NCBI GenBank assembly: GCA_947496185.1 | Contig: CANMCD010000009.1 | Coordinates: 152,115 to 194,158 of the forward strand | Direction of reading: 5' to 3' | From: an uncultured Tenacibaculum sp. | GTDB lineage: Bacteria; Bacteroidota; Bacteroidia; Flavobacteriales; Flavobacteriaceae | DNA: 42,044 nucleotides | In this document: in pieces, positions 18,508-26,462 of the stretch | Numbering within the stretch: position 1 is the first letter of the stretch | Layout: every line of letters begins with the position of its first letter | Notes under the pieces: model-generated | The model's input: only the letters and a program-made list of their open reading frames with translations | Database searches by the model: none | Told to the model about the DNA's origin: nothing | Program-made: the position numbers and the translations under genes

Positions 18508-20331
18508 CTAGTACTCTTTAACAATAATAAATTTTGATTTTCTGTTGCGTTTGTGATCTTTTTCTGTACATTTTCGACATTTGCTACCACAATCTACTCT
18601 TGGTTTATCTTCGCCATAACCTATAGCACTTTGAATTCTTTCTTTTTTAATCCCTTGAGATATAATATAGTCTCTTGTTGATTTTGCTCTTTTGTCTGAT
18701 AATTTTCTATTATAATCTCTTGATCCTCGGCAATCTGTAAAAGACTCTATTTTTATAATTAAAGACGGTCTAGCTTTCATCAACTCAACAACTTTATCCA
18801 ACTCTATCTTAGCTTTATTGGTTATTAATGATTTATTATAGCCAAAATAAACTGGATTAATGAATATTTGATTGTTGACAATTTTTGCTTTAGTATAAAG
18901 CACTGTATCTTCTTCTAATTGATGCAACACTTTTTTATTAGCACTATTTGCAGAGTTCTTTGACTTATTATTTTTTTCAATTTGAAACAACGAGTTAATT
19001 TTATCTTTTATTTGCTGTATTCTTTTTTTATCTCTTGAAGTATTTTCTTCAGCACCTTTCTTTTCTTTTTTATCTACTTTAGAAGCTTTATTTATAGCAA
19101 ACCCATAGATATCATCCCCTCCTTTTCCCCCATCTCGATTAGAAGAAAAATAACCTTTATTCTCCTTTTTGTTTATGATAAATGCAAAATCATCTCTTGA
19201 GCTATTAAAAGGACGATTCATATTTTCTACCGAAATACTACCTATATCATCTCTAACTACCTTAAAAATATCTAAAAGCCCAAAACCTCCATGGCCGTTT
19301 GATGAAAAGTATAAAGTGTTTTCTTCATCTACAAAAGGAAACATTTCATCTTTATCAGTATTTATAATCTTACCTAAATTCTTTGGCTTACCAAAGCTAC
19401 CATTATCCTTTATAGGCACCTCATAAATATCCTTCCCTCCAAACCCATTAGGCATATCGGATACAAAATACAAGGTTTTTTCATCATGACTCAACGCAGG
19501 ATGTCCTACTGAGTATTCATCACTGTTAAATGGTAACTCTTCTTCTCTAGACCAAGTACCATTAATCAATCTTACTCTATAAATTTTTAAAAGCATTTTT
19601 CGATTGCTACTGGTTTTTGATTTTTTAAAATCATTTCTAGTAAAATACATCGTTTTACTATCCTTAGTAAAAATTGGAGTTGCTTCGTGATATTTTGTAT
19701 TGACTAGTTCAATTGTTCTAGCATCACCTGAAATTTCAATACTATTATTTGACACTAAATCAACTTCGTAAATATCTAAAAAGGGTTGGTTATTCCATGC
19801 GTAATTCTTCTTCTTCTCATTGACCCCCAAAGAATTGGATGTAAAATATAATTTATTACTATGTACTTCACCGCCAAATTCTGATTTTTCAGTATTTAAT
19901 GGCAGATTAAAAATGACTACATCTTTATTTCCATTCGAAGGGATATCACCCATCAATTTGTCTACAGTAATATACGAATCAATATTTTTAATTTTTTTAT
20001 TAAGGTTTTTAAGCGCTTTATATCTGCCGTTTGCTTTTAGAGATTGCACGTATTTAAAAACATCCTCATACGTAAGCTTTTCTTGATATAAATTGACAAG
20101 CTTTTCGTACCAATAAACTGCATTTTTAGTATCAGAATTCTTAAAATAACTATCAGCAAGTCTTCTTATTACTATTTGACTACTATCTCCCTTATTATAT
20201 ATTTTATTATAAAGCTCTGAAGCTTTTACATAATGATGTCTTTTGTAATGTTCATTTGCTCTATGCTTTTGTTGACCTACAATCTTGGTTAAAGCTAGTA
20301 AAGCAATTATGTATATTATTTTTGTTTTCAT
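18508..20331 (-). CDS. OmpA family protein with PD40 repeats, linked to T9SS surface-protein module
   Basis: A 607-residue envelope protein: signal peptide (1-19, ALLALTKIVG-Q), TPR-like helical region (about 25-120), WD40-like PD40 beta-propeller repeats (about 140-410; examples are TKDSKTMYFTRND, SHDEKTLYFVSDMPNG and DEENTLYFSSNGHGG), a charged linker, and a C-terminal OmpA peptidoglycan-binding domain (about 490-607) with the typical YNRKLSDKRAKSTRDYI. The OmpA domain anchors it to the cell wall. It is the third gene of a module after the T9SS surface protein and PorP/SprF (9-base gap), a common arrangement in which the OmpA and PorP/SprF proteins are thought to help export or anchor the partner. 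Confidence 0.9.
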   Translation of the reverse strand: MKTKIIYIIALLALTKIVGQQKHRANEHYKRHHYVKASELYNKIYNKGDSSQIVIRRLADSYFKNSDTKNAVYWYEKLVNLYQEKLTYEDVFKYVQSLKANGRYKALKNLNKKIKNIDSYITVDKLMGDIPSNGNKDVVIFNLPLNTEKSEFGGEVHSNKLYFTSNSLGVNEKKKNYAWNNQPFLDIYEVDLVSNNSIEISGDARTIELVNTKYHEATPIFTKDSKTMYFTRNDFKKSKTSSNRKMLLKIYRVRLINGTWSREEELPFNSDEYSVGHPALSHDEKTLYFVSDMPNGFGGKDIYEVPIKDNGSFGKPKNLGKIINTDKDEMFPFVDEENTLYFSSNGHGGFGLLDIFKVVRDDIGSISVENMNRPFNSSRDDFAFIINKKENKGYFSSNRDGGKGGDDIYGFAINKASKVDKKEKKGAEENTSRDKKRIQQIKDKINSLFQIEKNNKSKNSANSANKKVLHQLEEDTVLYTKAKIVNNQIFINPVYFGYNKSLITNKAKIELDKVVELMKARPSLIIKIESFTDCRGSRDYNRKLSDKRAKSTRDYIISQGIKKERIQSAIGYGEDKPRVDCGSKCRKCTEKDHKRNRKSKFIIVKEY

Positions 20332-20340
20332 TTTGCTTAT

Positions 20341-21258
20341 TTAAAAGAATCGTGGTGAAACAATTGAACCTAATCTAAATAATTCATACCTAAGCATAAT
20401 CTCATGTGTACCCGAATTATAGCTTCTATAATTTGACGTGCTCAGATCATAAGCGTACCCTAATTGAATTTGTTTCGTTATCTGAAAACCTATCAACGTA
20501 CTGATTGTATCTTTCCACCTCCATGACACACCTGTTATAAGTTTACTATTATAATGGAGATTTAACGATAAATCCATAGAGATTGGGGCTCCTTTTACCC
20601 CTTTAAACAAAAAAGCAGGTTTAAGTTTTATTTGATCACTTAACTGAAATACTTTTCCTCCTATTAAGAAAAAATGCATTCTCTCTTCTGATACTACTCC
20701 TTGGTTTGTGTTATCATCATAATGATCAGTTCTTAAAAAATTAGGTGTCGACAAACCGATATACCAATCAGAGGTATAATAGTAAATACCTGCACCTATT
20801 GTAGGTAAAATTTTATTATTTATGGGTACTAATAATCGATCTTTTGGGTGTTTTACTATGCTTTTACTCCAGTCTACATTAAAAAGCCTTCCTCCTAGCT
20901 TTAAACCCATTGCTAATTTACCTGTTTCACTTATTTGAATCGCATAAGATAAATTAAGGTCTAATGATGTTTCTTGACTTGGGCCAATTTTGTCATTTAC
21001 AATATTAACTCCTAATCCAAGTCTCGAAAAATCAATAGGAGTCTCATAGCTTAATGTTTGTGTTCTAGGAGCTCCTGGAATATCCATCCATTGCATTCTT
21101 CCTAAAGCGTTAATAACTGTGTGCCCCAACGACCCAGCATAAGCTGGATTTACACTCATCGTATTATACATGTATTGTGTATAATGAGGATCTTGTTGAC
21201 CGTATATACTCATTATATTATATAACGGTACTAAAAAAATTATAATAAGATTTCGCAT
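20341..21258 (-). CDS. PorP/SprF family type IX secretion membrane protein
   Basis: The 305-residue protein has a signal peptide (ending SIYG-Q, about residue 20) and the family signature DPHYTQYMYNTMSVNPAYAG right after it, followed by amphipathic beta strands that fit an outer membrane barrel. PorP/SprF proteins serve T9SS; SprF is needed for surface delivery of the adhesin SprB, and stand-alone paralogues sit next to large proteins with type-B sorting domains, as here. It lies 15 bases after the surface-protein gene and 9 bases before the OmpA gene, so the three are probably one operon with a dedicated role for this copy. Confidence 0.92.
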   Translation of the reverse strand: MRNLIIIFLVPLYNIMSIYGQQDPHYTQYMYNTMSVNPAYAGSLGHTVINALGRMQWMDIPGAPRTQTLSYETPIDFSRLGLGVNIVNDKIGPSQETSLDLNLSYAIQISETGKLAMGLKLGGRLFNVDWSKSIVKHPKDRLLVPINNKILPTIGAGIYYYTSDWYIGLSTPNFLRTDHYDDNTNQGVVSEERMHFFLIGGKVFQLSDQIKLKPAFLFKGVKGAPISMDLSLNLHYNSKLITGVSWRWKDTISTLIGFQITKQIQLGYAYDLSTSNYRSYNSGTHEIMLRYELFRLGSIVSPRFF

Positions 21259-21273
21259 TTTTTCTTTTTTATT

Positions 21274-23466
21274 TTAATAAACCACCTTTAACCAACCTTT
21301 TATAAGTTCCGATCCATCATTTAAGTCAATGAAATAAAAATAGGTTCCTGCTGGTACTTTGGCATCGTTTTCTATAACTAGTTTCTGATTACTAAAACCA
21401 TTCCAGGTATTTTTATAATTGGTCGTTTTAAACACTACATTTCCCCATCTGTTAATTATGCGTACCTTATTACCTGAGTAGTTTTCAATACCTTCGATAG
21501 TAAATACATCGTTATGACCATCATTATTGGGAGACACTGTATTATATATTTTTAAATCAGTGCTTTTTATCTTGGTAAAAGTTACATCATTGGTCGGGTC
21601 ATTATCCGATTCTCCTGATTCAACTGTTTCTGGGTTTTTAATTTTATTATTATTCTCATCCGTTCCTGCATCCGAACGGTCTTGAAGTTCTTGATTACTT
21701 TGATCTTTCCCATACACTATAGCTGAATTTGTTACTCCTCCATTCTCTATGTCTTCTTGAGAGATCATATAATCTCCATTAAAAGTAATTGTGTCTATTT
21801 TATTTACACCGAGGTTCTCTAATCGTTGGTTTTCTATATTCGCTAACTTTTCATCTTTGATATAAATATCTTTCAAATCTATATCTCCCGTATTTTTAAC
21901 CTCGAATGTATAACGGATTATATCCCCAACATCTACGAGTCCATTCTTGTTTTTATCAATATTTTTAGCATATTTTACCAGACTAATCTCTGGTCTCGGC
22001 TTTAATACGATGGTTTTTTCCCCTTCTTCTTCACCAGGTTCTTTATCTGGATCTTCTCCTGAATTTGTCTTGTCCTTTACTTTCTTCCCAGTAGGATCGT
22101 TACCAGATACCGTCGCAATATTTCCTATATTACTTGGTGCTCCCTCTATATTTGGATTGATATGAACTCTAAAATTTACCGCTACAATATCTCCTGGGTA
22201 TAATGAACCATCGGTACCCAATAACAAATCACCACTTCCATCATAAGAGGTATTCGCCTTAAGAGCTATAGAGTTCCCACTAGTATTTTGAAGTGTTACT
22301 TTTGGGGTTTCTTCTATCGCTACAAAAGACAACCCTAAATTATCTCCCGATGTTAAATCATCTATTATCGATAAATTATCTAACACTTTATCTCCAGTGT
22401 TCTTTATTTTGATTGTAAATTCTTCACTAAAACTTCCATCTGAATATTGTTCTACTTTTTTTGATGCTTTAGAGCTGCCTAATTCTGAAAACTCCTTAAC
22501 TATTATAGTAACTTTTGCTTGTTTACAATCATTTAGAGATTTCTTACAAACCTGATAGACTAAAGTATATTCTCCTTTTGGTAATTTTTCTAATACATTT
22601 ACTCCACCAGTTTTTGTATCGAGTTGAATTTTATCATGAGTTGTACTTACCTGAGTTAAACCTAGAGTCTTAATATTCGGATTCTTTTCTCCTTCTATTA
22701 TATCATTTATTAAAACACTATTTATAACTAGCTTTTTACCTGAGGATACTTCTACAATATCGTTCTCAAGATATATCTTAGGCATACCCCCTATATACGA
22801 AATAAATACAGCTGAATCAAGTTGGTTATCTGCCGTATTCGAAATTGCCATTTTTACATGATAAACTACCCCTACCTTTAGTAATGACAATGCCATTAAA
22901 TTCCTAGTTACCCCATTAAAATTCACTGCATTTTTACTTTCATTTTCAATAAAAAATTTACTATTCTCTAAATCAATTAGACTATCAGAACCACTACTAG
23001 ATCCTAATTTACCATTATTTATGGTGTTTATTGATACTGGAATATCTTTGTTGGGCACTCTCGCAAAGTTAAAAGCCTTATCTTCTGAAACTTCATATTC
23101 TCCATTATTATTTACATCTCCATCAGGAATGTTTTCATCTTCTCCATTGGGATCAGAAATAAAATAACCAAATACATCATTAAATTGAGAACCTACATAG
23201 TTTGGATATTCATTTGATGCAAATTGGTATTCTAGCATCAATCCTTGACTACTTGCTAAAATTTCAACATCAAACTCAAAAATTACCTTATTATATTTAG
23301 ATTCTGGAACTATTAAAGATAAATCAATATCGTCATTTTCACTTGTTTCAAAAACAGTAATATTCGTTTTATCTGTATTATTTTTATCTATCAGGTTTTC
23401 TATGTTTGAAATGGCTTCATCAGCCATTTTCGTTGACAAAACACCTCCTCTACTTATTTTTAACAC
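21274..23466 (-). CDS. T9SS type-B sorted surface protein, choice-of-anchor L domain (5' end out of frame)
   Basis: Reading from a GTG at 23466 this gives 730 residues, but the real N-terminus lies upstream in another frame (see the next entry). Domains: choice-of-anchor L (about 1-225, with LMLEYQFASNEYPNYVGSQ and a Asp/Asn-rich probable calcium loop near 135), a cadherin-like strand region, two DUF11-like conserved repeat domains (about 335-460 and 490-615; TIKIKNTGDKVLDNLSI and EISLVKYAKNIDKNKNG), and a gliding-motility-type C-terminal domain (about 640-730, VSPNNDGHNDVFTIEGIE ... WLKVVY). Such proteins are secreted by T9SS and attached to the surface, often as adhesins. PorP/SprF and OmpA partners follow. 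The GTG start is an artefact of the frame break; no signal peptide exists in this frame. Confidence 0.88.
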   Translation of the reverse strand: MLKISRGGVLSTKMADEAISNIENLIDKNNTDKTNITVFETSENDDIDLSLIVPESKYNKVIFEFDVEILASSQGLMLEYQFASNEYPNYVGSQFNDVFGYFISDPNGEDENIPDGDVNNNGEYEVSEDKAFNFARVPNKDIPVSINTINNGKLGSSSGSDSLIDLENSKFFIENESKNAVNFNGVTRNLMALSLLKVGVVYHVKMAISNTADNQLDSAVFISYIGGMPKIYLENDIVEVSSGKKLVINSVLINDIIEGEKNPNIKTLGLTQVSTTHDKIQLDTKTGGVNVLEKLPKGEYTLVYQVCKKSLNDCKQAKVTIIVKEFSELGSSKASKKVEQYSDGSFSEEFTIKIKNTGDKVLDNLSIIDDLTSGDNLGLSFVAIEETPKVTLQNTSGNSIALKANTSYDGSGDLLLGTDGSLYPGDIVAVNFRVHINPNIEGAPSNIGNIATVSGNDPTGKKVKDKTNSGEDPDKEPGEEEGEKTIVLKPRPEISLVKYAKNIDKNKNGLVDVGDIIRYTFEVKNTGDIDLKDIYIKDEKLANIENQRLENLGVNKIDTITFNGDYMISQEDIENGGVTNSAIVYGKDQSNQELQDRSDAGTDENNNKIKNPETVESGESDNDPTNDVTFTKIKSTDLKIYNTVSPNNDGHNDVFTIEGIENYSGNKVRIINRWGNVVFKTTNYKNTWNGFSNQKLVIENDAKVPAGTYFYFIDLNDGSELIKGWLKVVY

Positions 23467-23669
23467 TTCTCCTGAAGTAACCCCTGAAAATATTCCAAAC
23501 TGATTATAATTATTTACTGAAATTTTAGGGTTCGTTATTTTTATTCCGTCTTTTTGAATATGCTTGATTAGATCTTCAATCGAAATTTTTTTTTTAATGT
23601 GATTTTTTCATCTTGAGCTTGTACTACGTGAAAAAAAACAACTAATAAAATAAAAACTATTTTTTTCAT
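23467..23669 (-). pseudogene. Out-of-frame 5' end of the T9SS surface-protein gene (signal peptide)
   Basis: An ATG at 23669 opens a good signal peptide, MKKIVFILLVVFFHVVQAQ, followed by DEKITLKKK. In the sequence as given this frame runs into a TAA at 23568-23570 after 33 codons. The other frame is open from 23607 down to the main reading frame and encodes ISIEDLIKHIQKDGIK and then NQFGIFSGVTSGEVLK, which is the normal start of a choice-of-anchor L domain. The two frames meet at the run of ten A at 23586-23595. One added A, or a -1 slip, joins them into one protein of about 798 residues. The region is therefore part of the same gene, not a separate one. Confidence 0.85.
23586..23595 (-). repeat. 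Poly-A tract (A10 on the coding strand) at the frame break
   Basis: Ten consecutive T on the plus strand, ten A in the mRNA, lie within codons just after the signal peptide of the surface-protein gene. With ten A the gene is out of frame; eleven or eight A restore it. Runs of this length are prone to slippage in replication, in transcription by RNA polymerase, and can act as -1 ribosomal slip sites. Confidence 0.9.
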
Positions 23670-23802
23670 CTGTTTTAACAATTTGTTTTTTTATAAAATT
23701 CAATTATTTTAAAACCTGTTTTTTTTCTAAAAAACTCAATTACCTTTTTAAATTTTAATAACCATTTCATCCTTAATTATTTTAATTATGTTTTAACAGG
23801 TA

Positions 23803-23810
23803 CAAATCTA
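23803..23810 (-). promoter_or_regulatory. Candidate -7 promoter element of the T9SS surface-protein operon
   Basis: On the minus strand TAGATTTG is an exact TAnnTTTG match, about 134 bases upstream of the ATG at 23669. A good -33 TTG is not seen at the expected spacing, so the call is tentative. Confidence 0.4.
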
Positions 23811-23936
23811 TTCTACCTTGAAACTTTTATTAGGAAACATTGTATTGACTGGTATATTAAATGTCTTCAAAAGTCTATTATTTGGTATCAAGTGAAGAGT
23901 ATTTATCATTATGTAAAACACAAAAAATTAAAAATA

Positions 23937-23976
23937 AAATGAGACCGTCTTGATTTTTCAGACAGTCTCATTTTTA
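23937..23976. terminator. Bidirectional intrinsic terminator closing the accessory operon
   Basis: The arms AAATGAGACCGTCT (23937-23950) and AGACAGTCTCATTT (23960-23973) pair with one internal mismatch, and both sides are flanked by A/T runs. It lies about 85 bases past the stop of the last accessory gene (24060) on the minus strand. Confidence 0.8.
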
Positions 23977-24059
23977 TTCGGATAGGTATCGAAGAATTGT
24001 TCTTAAGTATACTATTCTCAACAAGTTTGTTTTCTATTTTCTTTTCAATTCAATAAAAA

Positions 24060-24518
24060 CTATAGTGGTGACAACAACCTTTTGAGTCCATATATTAATA
24101 GAAGAACATTAACTCCTAAAGAAATCCAGATCCAATAAGGATACCTATACCTAACTACTGTTTTCTCTTTTACTTCTTTCTGTTCTGAAGTACGACTAGA
24201 AATTTCTCTCAAACGACAATTCACCAGTGAATCTATGTTGATTGTGGCTTTAATATCTCCCTTAGGGGTAGTGGTTATTTTTACCTTTGCCAAAGGAGTG
24301 GAAAACTCTTTTTCAAATCGTTTTAGATTTCCCAGACTATCACAAGGTTTTTCAATAAACAAAGTATCATTAATAGGCTTTGTTACTATTTTTTCATGCA
24401 CTAACCTAATAGTGTCTGTCTGCTTTTTTATTCGATATTCTATGAGTTTTTTCTTGGCAGTACAACCTAAAAAAAAGAAACACAAAACATATTTTATTGG
24501 TGGTCTTAATAATTTCAT
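24060..24518 (-). CDS. Candidate unimolecular spanin (lipobox plus C-terminal membrane helix)
   Basis: The 152-residue protein begins with a short basic and hydrophobic signal ending FFFLGC (Cys19), a lipoprotein-like site, followed by a periplasmic stretch of about 100 residues with beta-prone and coiled-coil-prone parts, and ends with a strong membrane helix (about residues 127-147, WIWISLGVNVLLLIYGL). An N-terminal outer-membrane lipid anchor combined with a C-terminal inner-membrane helix is the layout of unimolecular spanins, which fuse the two membranes in the last step of phage lysis. It is the last gene of the accessory block, 48 bases after the 131-residue membrane protein. No sequence family is recognised; the call is by architecture and context. 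Residue -3 of the lipobox is Phe, not the usual Leu. Confidence 0.5.
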   Translation of the reverse strand: MKLLRPPIKYVLCFFFLGCTAKKKLIEYRIKKQTDTIRLVHEKIVTKPINDTLFIEKPCDSLGNLKRFEKEFSTPLAKVKITTTPKGDIKATINIDSLVNCRLREISSRTSEQKEVKEKTVVRYRYPYWIWISLGVNVLLLIYGLKRLLSPL

Positions 24519-24566
24519 ATGTATTCTATTTTAATTAGAAGCACAACTATGTATCCAATGCTTTCA

Positions 24567-24962
24567 TCATTTTTTATCCTGAAAAATAGTAGTTATAGTT
24601 GCCGATAGAAAAGCCAAAAAGCCACCCAAAATAATATTAAAGGACTGTGAAGCGAGCTTTTGCATATTACTTGACTCTTTTTGAGCTGCTACAATCAATC
24701 CAGAAATGGTATTTCTGAAATGATTTTCCTCTTCTGAAGACTCATATTTCCCACTGTATTCTTGAGCAATATTAAAATACTTCTCAATCGTATGCTCTGG
24801 GTTGTTAAACTTCATAGGCCAAAAAGCAATGTAACTGAAAATGCCTAAGTACACAAACAGTACTACAAACCACATTCCTGATTTTTTCATTCGTTTACTT
24901 TCTTTCAATATGGAGCTTTTATCTCCTCTATCATCTTCTATATTAAATTCGTTTTCGTCCAT
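24567..24962 (-). CDS. Small two-helix membrane protein, holin-like
   Basis: A 131-residue protein with a charged N-terminus (about 1-28), a membrane helix at about 30-49 (MWFVVLFVYLGIFSYIAFW), a periplasmic helical segment of roughly 55 residues, and a second helix at about 108-127 (FNIILGGFLAFLSATITTIF) ending in a short charged tail. Both ends would be cytoplasmic. Size and topology fit class II holin-like proteins but no family is recognised. It sits between the GNAT gene (24-base gap) and the spanin-like gene (48-base gap), in a group that includes a peptidoglycan-active candidate. A holin role is inferred from context only. Confidence 0.45.
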   Translation of the reverse strand: MDENEFNIEDDRGDKSSILKESKRMKKSGMWFVVLFVYLGIFSYIAFWPMKFNNPEHTIEKYFNIAQEYSGKYESSEEENHFRNTISGLIVAAQKESSNMQKLASQSFNIILGGFLAFLSATITTIFQDKK

Positions 24963-24986
24963 TATTTTTATACTTTAGTTTATTGA

Positions 24987-25517
24987 TTATTTAGTTATTT
25001 GTAAAAGCATCTCCCAAACCTTTTCATTTCGAAATCGATTATGGTAATCTTGTCCTCCTAAACGACATCTCGATTTTTTAAAGCCGTTTTTTTGCAGAAT
25101 ATGTTTGGATGCACCATTACCATCCCATACAGCTGTATAGACTTTTGACACCTTATTTTCTCTCTTTATACTATCAAGTAATTTTGTTACAGCCGTGGAA
25201 GCAAAACCTTGTCCCCAAAAAGGAAAACCAACCCAGTATGACAACCAAAAAACCTGATCTCTTTTTGGCATGCTCCCCAAGTTAATTACCCCCACAAATT
25301 GTTCTTTTTGACAAATAGCAAAATGCAGCCCTTTTTGTCTTTCTTGCTCATGCATGGATTTAGTGACTATTTCTTGCGCATTTTTTAGGGTAAATGGATA
25401 CGGTAAATGACAACTTTGAGCAACACGTATATCATTAGCAAAAGTTATCATATCATTTATATATATTTTCGTTAATGGTTTTAGTACTATTTCATGTAAA
25501 GAATTATTTTTATTCAT
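24987..25517 (-). CDS. GNAT family N-acetyltransferase (RimJ/RimL-like)
   Basis: The 176-residue protein has the GNAT fold of the RimJ/RimL/Acetyltransf_3 type: an N-terminal LKPLTKIYINDMITFAND, a mid strand with FAICQKEQFVGVINLG, the acetyl-CoA pyrophosphate loop in GFPFWGQGFASTA (about 102-114), and the C-terminal NGASKHILQKNGFKKS. It would transfer an acetyl group from acetyl-CoA to an amine of a protein or small molecule; the substrate is unknown. It lies between the L,D-transpeptidase-like gene (14-base gap) and the holin-like gene (24-base gap), a surprising place for a metabolic enzyme, so modification of a toxin or lysis component is possible but unproven. Confidence 0.85.
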   Translation of the reverse strand: MNKNNSLHEIVLKPLTKIYINDMITFANDIRVAQSCHLPYPFTLKNAQEIVTKSMHEQERQKGLHFAICQKEQFVGVINLGSMPKRDQVFWLSYWVGFPFWGQGFASTAVTKLLDSIKRENKVSKVYTAVWDGNGASKHILQKNGFKKSRCRLGGQDYHNRFRNEKVWEMLLQITK

Positions 25518-25531
25518 CCTTTTTCACTTCT

Positions 25532-26224
25532 CTATTTCCAAAAATTGAAGAACATTTTTAAGAACCCAAATAGTCGAGGTGTCGAAGACTTTATTTGAGT
25601 CTCATCCTTATTTTGCTTATCCAAGGCAATACTTTCTTTAGGGATTTCTTCAAAGTCTCTTTCTTCTAACAAGGTATAAGTAAACTCTTTTTGATTGGAC
25701 TTTTCGCATGTTTCCATCAAAAAATTAAAATCTTTTACTTTTTTAAAAACTTGACAACCTGCTGACCATTTATCTACCTGAAAAGATTCTGATTTGGCAT
25801 TACTTCTATGAATATTAATACCAAAAAAACCTTCGTAAATTTCCCCAAAGCTGTCTAATACTGTGTCTTTAGTATTATCTCTCCACACTTTAACGGGTTG
25901 TTGTTGTACTAAGGCTTTATATTTTCCTCCATGTAACCCAATGGTATAGGTGTTTTTATATTGATTCGGCACTAAAATAGCTGTACCTTTTGCATTTATT
26001 GGATTTTCTAACCAATACTTCCCTGGATCTGTTGTTATCGGGAATGCTTCTACCTTTCTGTGATTATCTTCATCTGGATATATTAGATAAAATGAATCGT
26101 CAAATGAATTTGCTTGAGTTTCTTGACTTCTAATCCCTATAAGCTGAATACGATTACTGTCTTCAAAATAGTATCCTTTTTTTTCAAATAGTGCTTTAAA
26201 AGATTCTATAGATATTTTTTTCAT
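25532..26224 (-). CDS. L,D-transpeptidase/YkuD-like protein, candidate endolysin of the block
   Basis: A 230-residue protein without a signal peptide. It carries the sequence NIHRSN (His139) followed by VDKWSAGCQVF (Ser154, Cys157), matching the H...SxGC catalytic pattern of the YkuD/L,D-transpeptidase superfamily, with a short 14-residue spacing. L,D-transpeptidases cross-link or cleave peptidoglycan peptides with the cysteine as nucleophile. Lacking an export signal, next to small membrane proteins and a spanin-like gene, it is more like a phage-type lysin that needs a holin. The C-terminus ends in FGFLKMFFNFWK, an amphipathic tail. Substrate and direction of reaction cannot be judged. It is preceded by a 238-base gap with a hairpin, and the GNAT gene follows after 14 bases. 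Confidence 0.6.
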   Translation of the reverse strand: MKKISIESFKALFEKKGYYFEDSNRIQLIGIRSQETQANSFDDSFYLIYPDEDNHRKVEAFPITTDPGKYWLENPINAKGTAILVPNQYKNTYTIGLHGGKYKALVQQQPVKVWRDNTKDTVLDSFGEIYEGFFGINIHRSNAKSESFQVDKWSAGCQVFKKVKDFNFLMETCEKSNQKEFTYTLLEERDFEEIPKESIALDKQNKDETQIKSSTPRLFGFLKMFFNFWK

Positions 26225-26386
26225 CTTCGTACTTTATTTGTTATTGGAGCCAAAGTAGCTTGGGATGATGGGCTATACAGATACTAATGTTATAAGTGGA
26301 AGATTGGATGTTATAAACTTTCTTTTTGGTGTAATAACTAAAAATGACATCCATTTATAATGGAATTAAATTTCTTGATAAGAAAG

Positions 26387-26428
26387 AAAAAACCACCCCA
26401 TTTTTAAAATGTAAGGTGGATTTTTTTT
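26387..26428 (-). terminator. Hairpin terminator or attenuator between cargo-like and lysis-like genes
   Basis: AAAAAACCACC pairs with GGTGGATTTTTT with one mismatch, and the loop holds a smaller palindrome (CATTTTTAAAATG). A/T runs flank both sides. It lies 35 bases after the stop of the 437-residue gene (minus strand) and about 160 bases before the L,D-transpeptidase-like gene. Confidence 0.65.
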
Positions 26429-26462
26429 GAAAATTTGAGTCCGAATTATACAGTTATAAAAA

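Larger units (their letters stand above)
23670..24059. other. AT-rich intergenic region between the T9SS module and the accessory block
   Basis: This 390-base stretch has no supportable gene. It holds a candidate minus-strand promoter at 23803-23810 for the T9SS module and a bidirectional hairpin at 23937-23976 ending the accessory operon. Two imperfect copies of a T-run followed by TCAATTA occur at about 23690-23745. The leader between promoter and ATG would be about 130 bases, long for this genome and possibly regulatory. Confidence 0.6.
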
